Shown here: one piece after another, positions 54,561-63,241 of the stretch | How the letters are laid out: the number at the start of each line of letters is the position of its first letter | Position numbering within the stretch: position 1 is the first letter of the stretch | DNA from: Actinomyces oris | Lineage (GTDB): Bacteria > Actinomycetota > Actinomycetes > Actinomycetales > Actinomycetaceae | Assembly: GCF_001553935.1 (NCBI RefSeq) | Contig: NZ_CP014232.1 | Span: 1,302,001 to 1,366,000 of the forward strand | DNA: 64,000 nt | Direction: 5' to 3' | Notes under the pieces: generated by a model | What the model was told of the DNA's origin: nothing | The model's input: the letters and a program-made list of their open reading frames with translations, nothing else | Database searches by the model: none | Translations under genes and position numbers: made by a program

Positions 54561-56837
54561 ATGGATGTTGATGAGTCTATGAGCAGTACTAAGTTATCCG
54601 GCTACCAAAGTGCTGCGAGCAAAGCTAATGCTGTCGCAAGGATGTACTTTCTTGGGAATCAGCCGGCTGAGCCGCTGGGCCCTGGAAGCAAGGAAAAGAA
54701 ATCGGCGCTAGTGTCAATGGGGCGATTCGTTGGCCTTGAACTCGACGATGTTGCCGGGAAAGGCGAATGCGGACGACTCATCGCTGAACGACTGCAAGTT
54801 ACCTGGGGCGCGGACTGTGTGTCCTCGGGTGACACGGTGACATTAAAAGGACTGAATCTACTAATTGATTCCGCTGTGAAGTTACAGTTGAAATCGGGTA
54901 GGCGACCGTGGCGGGCCTTTGTGCGCGACATCATGGCCTTGAATCCGGCACCAAAATGGAACGACATTGAGGAGACGAGCATGCAAGAAGCAATCTCAGA
55001 ATTGGAAGTAGACATTCTTGAACAAATTAAGGGGTTGATGCAACCTGGGCTAACCCCAAAGGGAGTGGAGGTAACCAGCGGCACAGATTCCGTTTCAGTC
55101 GCTGAAATGACAGAAGGATCTTGGCGCAGTCTTCTTGTCGATGTGCAGGGGTGGCTACATCTTCCTGAAGAGATCGACACAACTTCGACAGAGGCTGCGG
55201 ATCGGTCATTGGCAAAACTGCTTGGACTGAAGAATCCAGAAAACGCGTCCACTGAAGAGCTTCTGACGACACTACTGAATAGACTAGAGAAGGCAAACGA
55301 ATTACGTGAGGAGTTCATCGACGCCCTAGAAGACGAGACCGAAGGCACTGTTACGTTGGCGACAGCTTCGGCTGAATGGGTTGAAAAATGGGAAGACGTC
55401 GAAGACTCACAAGAAGTAGAGACTAGCGGACCTATTATAGCCGAAGCCAGCGTCTGGCCTATTACGGAATTTCGTGAGCATGCAAATGAGGAAGACCTCA
55501 ACCTATCCCCCTCTTACCAAAGAGCAGATGTTTGGCCGACAGGAGACGCACAGCTACTTATTGAGTCTATTCTCAGAGGAATCCCACTTCCATCTGTAAT
55601 CTTGCTGAAAACAAATGATAGTGAGGGGGATCACTTCGAGATCATTGATGGAAAGCAACGCTTGACCTCCATCCTTAGATTCACGGCTTCACACCCACGA
55701 GCCCTGGACAACGTTAGAGCCAAAGCCAAGAAGTGGGGAGTCGACGAAGATGATCTCATCGATTGTTTCCAAAGCGATTACGCCAACAGTTTCAAAAAGC
55801 AATGGCGTTCTCATGAAACAACGAGACTGACTACAGCGGTTGAGCGGGCTATGTACTTCCCATTTCCTCTCAGAAAGGGAAGCAGATCTACGTTGATGGG
55901 TGAACTAGAGCAGGTACAGGGGAGATACTACTCAGAAATTCGAATGCTGACAATTCCGGTTGCGGACGAAACTAAAAAGGTCAGAGACCTTTTCGAAAGG
56001 CAGTCCAAGTACCGCATCCCCGTAATTATCTACAGCGAAGCATCCAGCAAGCAAATCCATGAGGTGTTCAGTCTATACAATCGGCAGGGTAAACGTCTCA
56101 ACGCCGAAGAGATTCGGAATGCTGCGTATCATGAGCTAGATTTCATGCGAGCACTGCTGGTAACGAGCGGAGATGCTGATGAACCTGAAAAGGTCGCCCC
56201 ATTCCTCATGGAGTCATGGGAACAAATTTCTTCGACAGGTGAAGCGTTGGGAGACGCCAACGGAACTTATGCAATGAAAACCGCGGGATACAAACGTACC
56301 AAAGCGTTGTCCTGGGTTGTTGCTGCACTTCTTGTCGAAGATGGAGGCATAGGAGGAAGATCGACGGCGAACCAAATTAACGCACTTCTTAAACGAATTC
56401 AGGAAAATCCAAGTGATCCTCTGAGAGACCGGCACCGTATTCTTAAGGTCATGGAGATGCTCGATGGCGCGATTGATGCTCACCAGATCCTTCCCGACGA
56501 AACGTGGAGTGCCCCGTTTAAAACCAGCAGCAGGTGGCAAGAGTTGCAGTTGGTTTCTTCATTCATCGCTCTAGCTGCCGCCTATAGTGTGCGTAAAGAC
56601 AAGTTGGAGGATGATGTCGATGATGCTGTGTACGCGATTCAGGAGGCTTCTAAAGCATGGAAGCGACCCAGCAAAACTCAGTCTCGACAGCAGTGGCAGT
56701 TCATCGGGAAGGTTGTAAAAGAATTCCTTGAGGTTCTAGATATCTCTGTGGAAGAGGCCGACGATACTATACGGCGAACCTATGGAACATCTGGACTTGC
56801 AGAACTGGCATACTTGAGTTGCGAAGAGAATCGGTGA
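54561..56837 (+). CDS. DUF262 (ParB/Srx-fold) protein, defence operon gene 1
   Basis: The 758-residue protein has two parts. Residues 1-290 are helical with no family I recognise. A DUF262 domain follows, starting near residue 305 (NLSPSYQRADVW) with the nucleotide-binding motif IIDGKQRLTSI at about 363 and FSLYNRQGKRLNAEEIRNA near 520. DUF262 is found in GmrSD, BrxU and SspE, where it binds NTP and senses modified DNA. Those proteins also have a DUF1524 HNH nuclease part; no HNH motif is evident here. An ATG at 54579 is an alternative start. It is the first gene of a compact operon with Z1 and PD-(D/E)XK genes. Codon use is notably AT-richer than in flanking genes. Confidence 0.85.
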   Translation: MDVDESMSSTKLSGYQSAASKANAVARMYFLGNQPAEPLGPGSKEKKSALVSMGRFVGLELDDVAGKGECGRLIAERLQVTWGADCVSSGDTVTLKGLNLLIDSAVKLQLKSGRRPWRAFVRDIMALNPAPKWNDIEETSMQEAISELEVDILEQIKGLMQPGLTPKGVEVTSGTDSVSVAEMTEGSWRSLLVDVQGWLHLPEEIDTTSTEAADRSLAKLLGLKNPENASTEELLTTLLNRLEKANELREEFIDALEDETEGTVTLATASAEWVEKWEDVEDSQEVETSGPIIAEASVWPITEFREHANEEDLNLSPSYQRADVWPTGDAQLLIESILRGIPLPSVILLKTNDSEGDHFEIIDGKQRLTSILRFTASHPRALDNVRAKAKKWGVDEDDLIDCFQSDYANSFKKQWRSHETTRLTTAVERAMYFPFPLRKGSRSTLMGELEQVQGRYYSEIRMLTIPVADETKKVRDLFERQSKYRIPVIIYSEASSKQIHEVFSLYNRQGKRLNAEEIRNAAYHELDFMRALLVTSGDADEPEKVAPFLMESWEQISSTGEALGDANGTYAMKTAGYKRTKALSWVVAALLVEDGGIGGRSTANQINALLKRIQENPSDPLRDRHRILKVMEMLDGAIDAHQILPDETWSAPFKTSSRWQELQLVSSFIALAAAYSVRKDKLEDDVDDAVYAIQEASKAWKRPSKTQSRQQWQFIGKVVKEFLEVLDISVEEADDTIRRTYGTSGLAELAYLSCEENR

Positions 56838-56841
56838 GTAC

Positions 56842-59616
56842 ATGGTTCTTCCGGAGGTCTCGGCAGAAGAAAAATATACGCGTATCAGCATAGGATGGCA
56901 GGAGCGCTATAATCAGGTTCTCGAGAATTATGCCTACCCCAGCGGGCAGGTCATTAAGGATGATTCTGCCTACATATGCGACAGAGCCATTCTACCTACG
57001 GGCGATTCTCGTTGGCCCAACACGCGCTATCGAAGTGGAATCGTCATTGGCGCTATTCAATCTGGGAAAACGGCATCCATGATTGGATTCATGGCGCGCG
57101 CACTCGACAAGGGTGTGAATGTCATTGTTCTACTTGCTGGTAGGCAGACAGCATTATGGCGCCAGACTATGGATCGAGTACGCTCTCAACTTCTAGGGGG
57201 AAGTTCGTCGCTAGGGGAATGCGTGTTTATCCCATCTATGCGTTCAGGAGGTGAACGCTATGCCGTCAAGGGCGCCTACGCCATTAACGAAAAACGGGCA
57301 GAACGAGCATTTCGGAAAAGAACACCCATTGTGTTTGTTGCGATGAAAGAGGTCAACCATCTTGCCTCGGTGAGTCGTATTCTTAGCAACAACGTATTCC
57401 CTGCTGCTGCCAAATGCGGTGTAGACGTCAATCTGGTCGTTATTGACGATGAGGCGGATGACGCTTCCATAGCCGACGACCAGGTGAAACCTGATGGTGA
57501 TTCGTTCCAAGAAATCAAGAGAATTCCGTTCGGGATTCTCGATCTTTGGGCAGATAGTGCGGTGCCAACGAGAACCAAAGCAGGACATGTCTATTCTACG
57601 TACATTGCCTACACGGCGACGCCCCAGGCAAACTTTCTTCAGAACAGCGAGAATCCGTTGGTTCCGAAAGACTTTGTTGCGGCGCTACGCACACCCGGTG
57701 CGTCCGGAATGTTGTGTCCCCGGGAGATCACGTACGATGGAGGAAATGTAAGGAACTGGTATATCGGGGCAGATGTCTTCTATGGTCCTCTCGCAGACTG
57801 TTTCTGCAGACTGATTGATGAATCTATTCCGCCCGATGATAACGAGAATGCGGCTGCAGACGTAGGTAGAAAAAATGGGTCAGCGTCTATCACCATAGAG
57901 TGCGTTGACGAAGAGCTACTCAAACGGGGACTGCGGGCCTACATCATAGCCGCAGCAATATCGACGATTCGGTCAGGAAAGTTGGGCCCGAGTACTGCCG
58001 CCGGTATGACATTCAGTTCGGTCAGTGAGGTTAAAAATAAAGTGGCCCCTGTTACATCGATGCTGATCCACCCCTCAGCCGACCTAGACGATCACTTTAG
58101 CGTAAAGGACGCAATCACCTACTGGTGGGATGGGGAAGGAGGAAAGACCGGTGAAGGAGTGATTAGTGATCTTGAATCTCTACGGCAGGCTTGGATAAAT
58201 CAGTATGAGGAGTATCGTATCTCGGCCTCGAAAATTGCGAAAGAGTATGCCGATAGGTTCGATATTGTTGATTTACCAACTTGGAGCGAAGTCGAAGAGG
58301 TGATAAGGCGAGAAATCGTTCCGTGCACTAGGATTGACGTCATCAATAGTCGTCCGGATTCAGATGAACGACCGCAGTTCGATCCACGAGCGGACAGCTG
58401 TGGAGTTTGGCGTCCTCCGGTCAACCAGTCATCTATTTTTATTTCTGGTAACGTGATGTCTCGCGGTCTGACTTTGGAAGGTCTGCTTACGACGGTGTTT
58501 CTCCGGTCATCGAATAGCCCGGTCGCCGACACCCAGATGCAGATGCAGAGGTGGTTCGGGTATCGGGGAAGGGCGTTAGATCTTTGTCGCGTGTACCTTA
58601 CCGAAGAACAATTGAATTTGTTCTCGGAGTATGCTGAGGCTGATCGAGTTCTCCGTCAACAGGTAATTTTAGCGATGCGTGCCGATGAATCTCGGCTTCC
58701 GGGTGTGGTGGTCCTTCAAGGACGAAGTTTTCGTCCTACCAGCAAGGTGTCGTCCTTGACGACCAGTACGCTCTCGCCGGGACGCAGACCCGTCGTGCGG
58801 TATATGAATCATCCAACCGACGACATTGAGAATCAGTGCCTTGTGAGAGATTTATTCTTAGCGGAAGACGCAGGTGTCGTGGGTGTCCCAGGTGGGCTGG
58901 TGACATCTGCGAGTTATTCGCTTATGACTGTGGCTGATGTACTTGACAACTTGAGATACAAGTTTCACGGCCAGGAGGCAGATGAAGTTGGAAAATGGAG
59001 TGCTGCTGCGGGACTAGTCGGTATCCATCCAACCGAATCCTGCTACGTCCCCTTGTATCGTGCTCCGGCAGTCAACGAAACTAAGGTTTACCTAGGAGGT
59101 AGGTCGCCGTACTCGTTGGCTGCCTACCTAAGACTGTGGGCTGCCAGCATTGGACGGAAAGTAGACGGACTCATGACTGACGAGACTCCGCCTCAGCGAT
59201 GGAACCTTAAGTACTCTGCCTCAAGGGAAATGCAACAGCCTAGATTTCGGTTTGGCCTGAGGTATGGCTCGGGCGCGTCTATAAATGCGGGCCCGCTCTT
59301 CAAGTTGTCGACAAGCTATGGCGTACCGGTCAAACCGATGCGAAGGAGGGTCTCTGGCTGTGAATTGGAAGCAGAGTGGGGGGCTAGGCGTGCAGTTGAG
59401 TATGGATATGCCGGAGACGATGTATTTGATGCAATCGTATTGGATGAGCCTGTCAGAAGGCTCGAAGATGGGACTCGTTGCGAGGGAGAACTAGGCCTCG
59501 TACTTTTCCAGTTGATTGATCGAGGTAAGGGTGAGGTTTCGTTGTCGGTAGGTATGAGCATTCCGGCGGGCGGACCCGACTATGTGCGTGCGGCTAACAA
59601 TAGAAATCGGAGATAG
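56842..59616 (+). CDS. Z1-domain superfamily-2 helicase/ATPase, defence operon gene 2
   Basis: The 924-residue protein has the complete Z1 set: phosphate-binding loop GAIQSGKTAS (70-79), Walker B VVIDDEADDAS (about 199-209), YTATPQAN near 256, then SGNVMSRGLTLEGL (about 535) and QMQRWFGYRGRA (about 567). Z1 proteins are SF2-type motors found with DNA methyltransferases, Vsr and MutL/GHKL ATPases in restriction systems, and in the Mza defence system. The gene begins four bases after the DUF262 stop and ends two bases before the nuclease-like gene, so it is co-translated with both. It probably translocates DNA or remodels the complex. Confidence 0.92.
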   Translation: MVLPEVSAEEKYTRISIGWQERYNQVLENYAYPSGQVIKDDSAYICDRAILPTGDSRWPNTRYRSGIVIGAIQSGKTASMIGFMARALDKGVNVIVLLAGRQTALWRQTMDRVRSQLLGGSSSLGECVFIPSMRSGGERYAVKGAYAINEKRAERAFRKRTPIVFVAMKEVNHLASVSRILSNNVFPAAAKCGVDVNLVVIDDEADDASIADDQVKPDGDSFQEIKRIPFGILDLWADSAVPTRTKAGHVYSTYIAYTATPQANFLQNSENPLVPKDFVAALRTPGASGMLCPREITYDGGNVRNWYIGADVFYGPLADCFCRLIDESIPPDDNENAAADVGRKNGSASITIECVDEELLKRGLRAYIIAAAISTIRSGKLGPSTAAGMTFSSVSEVKNKVAPVTSMLIHPSADLDDHFSVKDAITYWWDGEGGKTGEGVISDLESLRQAWINQYEEYRISASKIAKEYADRFDIVDLPTWSEVEEVIRREIVPCTRIDVINSRPDSDERPQFDPRADSCGVWRPPVNQSSIFISGNVMSRGLTLEGLLTTVFLRSSNSPVADTQMQMQRWFGYRGRALDLCRVYLTEEQLNLFSEYAEADRVLRQQVILAMRADESRLPGVVVLQGRSFRPTSKVSSLTTSTLSPGRRPVVRYMNHPTDDIENQCLVRDLFLAEDAGVVGVPGGLVTSASYSLMTVADVLDNLRYKFHGQEADEVGKWSAAAGLVGIHPTESCYVPLYRAPAVNETKVYLGGRSPYSLAAYLRLWAASIGRKVDGLMTDETPPQRWNLKYSASREMQQPRFRFGLRYGSGASINAGPLFKLSTSYGVPVKPMRRRVSGCELEAEWGARRAVEYGYAGDDVFDAIVLDEPVRRLEDGTRCEGELGLVLFQLIDRGKGEVSLSVGMSIPAGGPDYVRAANNRNRR

Positions 59617-59618
59617 GT

Positions 59619-60683
59619 ATGTGTGGTGATATTGATGGCGCTGCTACGTTTGAGGTGTTAAGGAAAGCAGTTTCCAAGTCTCGGCGTGCTCAAGGGAGAG
59701 ATCAACGTTATGTGCATTGGGTTGGTGATAGCCGTAAGCTTGCGTATGCTCGCGATCATCGCGGCCGATTGGAACTGTTCATCTCTGAAGATTCGTTGGA
59801 ATCTCACGTAGACTCTGTTGCTCGACGACTGGACTTGAATGTCTGGAGAAGCGATCGCGGTGGGGTTTTGCGTGCGAATCGAATCGTGTTTCCAGCTGGG
59901 GACCACGTGGACGCGCTGTTTACCGCAATTTTGGTCGAACTTTTAATTCAGGGTATTCATGTAGATGCCCAGAAGGCATTTTCAGCCACGGAGCGCCTTA
60001 TTGCATTAGCATTTAAAAGCGAGGACAGAAGGGTGAATGCTCTCACAGGTCTTGCCGCTGAACTTTCGTTACTGGAGGGCCTGGTCAGGTCGCGGCGTTT
60101 TTCGGACGACGAGATTGGTCATGTGTGGACAGGTCACTCCCAATCCAGTAGAGATTTTGTTCTTGGTGACGTTGGCGTGGAAGTTAAGGCCACGACGCAA
60201 GGGGTCAGTCGGCACCACATCCAGGGGTGGTATCAAGTAGAGTCAGGGGTCTCTGTGGGCGATGATGCGTTCGAGTCACGTCTTTTCCTGCTTTCCGTGG
60301 GTATTCACTGGTTGCCGGTTGGTGTGGAGGGGCGAACGGTCGAGGGTGTCCTGATGGGAATGCGGAGCGAACTTTCTGACCATGTCTGGCAGGGATTAGT
60401 TCAGTCGGCTTGCCGATATTGTGGTGAGAACTATGTTTTCGATGTCACTGGATTGAAGTCAGAGGAAGCGTTTCGACGTCCGTTTCAAGTAGGGTTTGTG
60501 AGGATGTATGATATGAGTCATGATCGAATTGATCTTCTTCATAGTGCGGATGTTCACAAACATGCGCATGTAGTGGGGGATAGTGTGTCGTTTGATATTG
60601 TTTTACCGGAATTTATTGATGGTACCAATCCAATTTCTGGGTGGTCGGCGGTTCTGGGTGCTCTTACTGATTCCCGCGAGTAG
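59619..60683 (+). CDS. PD-(D/E)XK-motif protein (DUF4420-like), defence operon gene 3
   Basis: The 354-residue protein contains a restriction-type nuclease core: AELSLLEGLV (Glu helix), SSRDFVLGD (Asp) and VGVEVKATTQG (E-x-K, near residue 186), followed by a Gln/Tyr-containing helix. Such DUF4420/PD-(D/E)XK proteins accompany Z1 genes (MzaC-like). The ATG is preceded by ggagatag and lies two bases after the Z1 stop. It is the best candidate for the cutting subunit of the operon. AT-rich codon use matches its two partners. The gene ends the island. Confidence 0.85.
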   Translation: MCGDIDGAATFEVLRKAVSKSRRAQGRDQRYVHWVGDSRKLAYARDHRGRLELFISEDSLESHVDSVARRLDLNVWRSDRGGVLRANRIVFPAGDHVDALFTAILVELLIQGIHVDAQKAFSATERLIALAFKSEDRRVNALTGLAAELSLLEGLVRSRRFSDDEIGHVWTGHSQSSRDFVLGDVGVEVKATTQGVSRHHIQGWYQVESGVSVGDDAFESRLFLLSVGIHWLPVGVEGRTVEGVLMGMRSELSDHVWQGLVQSACRYCGENYVFDVTGLKSEEAFRRPFQVGFVRMYDMSHDRIDLLHSADVHKHAHVVGDSVSFDIVLPEFIDGTNPISGWSAVLGALTDSRE

Positions 60684-60761
60684 GGGAAATAGCGCCGTTA
60701 CCCGCTTCGGCTCGGACTTTGAGGGACCGCGGCCGGCCCCGTACGTGTGGCGTCCTGATGC

Positions 60762-61505
60762 TCATCCGTCCGCCCGCACCAGCCGGACGATGCCGGCTAT
60801 CTGGGCGGCCGTCGTCCAGGCCAGGATGATGAGTCCGGCGGAGGTGACGTCCGCCCGCGATGTGTCGGCCGCCAGCCAGATCTGGGCTGCCTGCCCCGGG
60901 AGCCAGCGGGCGGCGTCGCCCAGGAACACGGCCAGCTGCGGTGCCAGAATCACCAGCGCTACGGCCGCCGTCGAGGCACCGATAACGCTGTGCAGCGCCG
61001 CACCGAGCCCAGCCGACAGCAGCAGCACCGCCGTCAACCAGACCACGGTCCTCCCTCCGGCCCACAGTGCCACCGTCGACATCGTCGGGCACGCCGCCAG
61101 GCTCACCCCGACCAGGACGCTCGCCGCCACCAGTCCCGCACCGGCCAGCACTATGAGTCGTGCCACCGCCAGCCGCCCCCGCGCCGGCATCACCAGCAGA
61201 CTCGTCATGCCCTGCGCCGTGGAGTGCTCAGCTCCCGCCGAGGCCACCCCGGCCGCCACGAAGCCGATCTGCACCGCCAGAGCCCATACCGGAGCGACCT
61301 CCTCGAACCCGAGGCCCCGCCCATCCACCACGTCACGCAGAACCGACATCATCGTTACGGCCGCCGCCGTGCCCGCCACCGCCGCCGACCACCACATCGC
61401 CGGCAGCGTCACCACCTTCACCAGCTCTGCGTGCAGCGCCCGCCCCCAGACTGTCGTCACCCCAGCGGTGGCCCTCACCCTGCTGGTCGCACCGGCCCCG
61501 CTCAT
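60762..61505 (-). CDS. ABC-2-type transporter permease, second
   Basis: The 247-residue membrane protein starts MSGAGATSRV and has about six hydrophobic helices (VTLPAMWWSAAVAGTAAA; ALHSVIGASTAAVALVILAP). Its ATG overlaps the stop of the preceding permease. Together with that permease and the ATPase it forms an ABC-2 exporter, often for antimicrobial peptides or lipids. Substrate unknown. Confidence 0.82.
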   Translation of the reverse strand: MSGAGATSRVRATAGVTTVWGRALHAELVKVVTLPAMWWSAAVAGTAAAVTMMSVLRDVVDGRGLGFEEVAPVWALAVQIGFVAAGVASAGAEHSTAQGMTSLLVMPARGRLAVARLIVLAGAGLVAASVLVGVSLAACPTMSTVALWAGGRTVVWLTAVLLLSAGLGAALHSVIGASTAAVALVILAPQLAVFLGDAARWLPGQAAQIWLAADTSRADVTSAGLIILAWTTAAQIAGIVRLVRADG

Positions 61506-62311
61506 GCGTCCCGCCTCATCCACACCCAGCAGCACACCGCCGCACACCCGCCCGCCCACGCCGCGCAGACGGCGGCCGCCATCGGGATCGACAGCAGCTC
61601 GACGAGCCGGTCGTAGTTGAGCGTCGTCGGGTTCGCAATGAGCCGCACCGCCGCCGTGTCCGGCAGGAACCGGGCCGCATCGGTGGACCTGATGAGCAGC
61701 ACCCCCGGCGAGAGCATCGTCGACATCGCGACGAGAGCCGTCATCGACACCAGCGCGCTGCGCGTCACCATCGCCAGCGCCATCGACGCCAGCGCCGAGA
61801 ACACCCACCACGTCAGGATCCCCGTCAGCATCCACCACGGCACCAACTCGAAGGGCACGTTCGCCCCAAGCAGGTGCCGGCACAGCGCGAAAGTTCCTGC
61901 CCACGCCGTCGCCAGCAGCACCGTCGCAGCCCCCAGCACCACGAGCAGCTTCGCGGCCACCGATGCCCCGCGCCGCGGCAGCACCAGCATCGTCGTCGCC
62001 ACCTGACGTGGAGCGCTGGAGGCCCCACTCACGCGCGGATCACTCGCGTACTCGCTGACCACCACACTCACCGCCAGCACCACGATCCCCGTCGTCCCCA
62101 CGTACAGTCCGATGACGCCGACGTCGCCCAGCCGCGCCGGCGCATCCGGGTCTCCGGCCGCCAGCCGCGCCGCCAGGTCATGATCCGTGTAGTACTCGAT
62201 CAGGAGCGGCAGGACGACCGCCAACGCAGCCCCCAGCCAGACCCCCGGCAGACCCACCGTCTTGCGCACCTCCGCCTTGAGGGAGCGCACTAGTGCCGGC
62301 GCCGCGCTCAT
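61502..62311 (-). CDS. ABC-2-type transporter permease, first
   Basis: The 269-residue protein begins LVRSLKAEVRKTVGLPGVWLG, the typical amphipathic start of ABC-2 permeases. It has six hydrophobic helices, for example VGLYVGTTGIVVLAVSVVVS-like and STMLSPGVLLIR segments. It overlaps the ATPase gene stop and the next permease start. It is paralogous in layout to the second permease, suggesting a heterodimeric channel. Confidence 0.82.
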   Translation of the reverse strand: MSAAPALVRSLKAEVRKTVGLPGVWLGAALAVVLPLLIEYYTDHDLAARLAAGDPDAPARLGDVGVIGLYVGTTGIVVLAVSVVVSEYASDPRVSGASSAPRQVATTMLVLPRRGASVAAKLLVVLGAATVLLATAWAGTFALCRHLLGANVPFELVPWWMLTGILTWWVFSALASMALAMVTRSALVSMTALVAMSTMLSPGVLLIRSTDAARFLPDTAAVRLIANPTTLNYDRLVELLSIPMAAAVCAAWAGGCAAVCCWVWMRRDA

Positions 62312-63111
62312 GAACGGGCCCCGTCTTCGCGCTCGGTCCGGCCCGCCCGGTCGGCCCGTCCAGTCCGGCCAGCCTGACCGGCCCCACCGCCGGCCCCGCT
62401 GCCGGTCTCGCCCCCGGTCGGGGCGGTCAGTGAGAAGAACGCCTCCTCCAGGTTCGCGTAACCCGCCGCGACCTCCTCCAGCGTCCCGGCCGCCCGCACC
62501 CGCCCGCCGGCGATGACGACGACGTCGTCGGCCACCTCAGCCAGCTCGGCCAGAACATGACTGGACAGCAGGACCGTGCCCCCGGCATCGGCCCGCTGCC
62601 GAAGCAGCCTGCGGATCCACCGGATCCCCTCCGGGTCCAGGCCGTTGACCGGCTCGTCGAGGATGAGCACCTCCGGGTCGCCCAGCAGTGCCGTCGCCAG
62701 CCCCAGGCGCTGCCCCATTCCCAGGGAGAAGGTGCGCACCCGCCGCCCGGCCGCCTCACTCAGCCCGACGACGTCGAGTACCTCAGCCACCCGACGCCGG
62801 CTGATTCCCGCCCCCGAGGCCACCCAACCCAGGTGACCGCGGGCCGTGCGCGAGGGGTGCGCGCCCGAGCCGTCGAGCACCGCTCCCACCGTGCGCAGCG
62901 GCTCACGCAGCTCGCGGTAGGGGCGCCCGCCGATGAGCGCCCGCCCGCCGTCGGCCCGGTCCAGACCCAGCAGGCACCGCAGGGTCGAGGACTTCCCAGC
63001 GCCATTCGGCCCCACGAATCCGGTGACGCGGCCCGGACGCGCCTCCAGGCTCACGCCGTGAAGCACCTCCCGCGCCCCGTGCCGCTTGACGAGGTTCTCA
63101 ATAGCGATCAT
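62308..63111 (-). CDS. ABC transporter ATP-binding protein
   Basis: The 267-residue ATPase has Walker A GPNGAGKSS, signature FSLGMGQRLG and Walker B LILDEPVNGLDP, the form usual for bacitracin/lantibiotic-type exporters. The C-terminus is a Gly/Arg-rich tail. It is the first gene of the three-gene exporter operon and is divergent from a histidine kinase gene. That arrangement is common where the kinase senses the exported compound and controls the exporter. Confidence 0.92.
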   Translation of the reverse strand: MIAIENLVKRHGAREVLHGVSLEARPGRVTGFVGPNGAGKSSTLRCLLGLDRADGGRALIGGRPYRELREPLRTVGAVLDGSGAHPSRTARGHLGWVASGAGISRRRVAEVLDVVGLSEAAGRRVRTFSLGMGQRLGLATALLGDPEVLILDEPVNGLDPEGIRWIRRLLRQRADAGGTVLLSSHVLAELAEVADDVVVIAGGRVRAAGTLEEVAAGYANLEEAFFSLTAPTGGETGSGAGGGAGQAGRTGRADRAGRTEREDGARS

Positions 63112-63241
63112 GGGTCAACTCCAGCGCGCCGAGCGGCAGCGCGCATCGGCCGCCCAGCCGAGGCGGTCCCGCCACCTCAGACCTAGGTCCGTCAGACCCA
63201 GGTTCGATGAAGCGCCCGAGCCGCCTTCCTAGACTGGCCGC

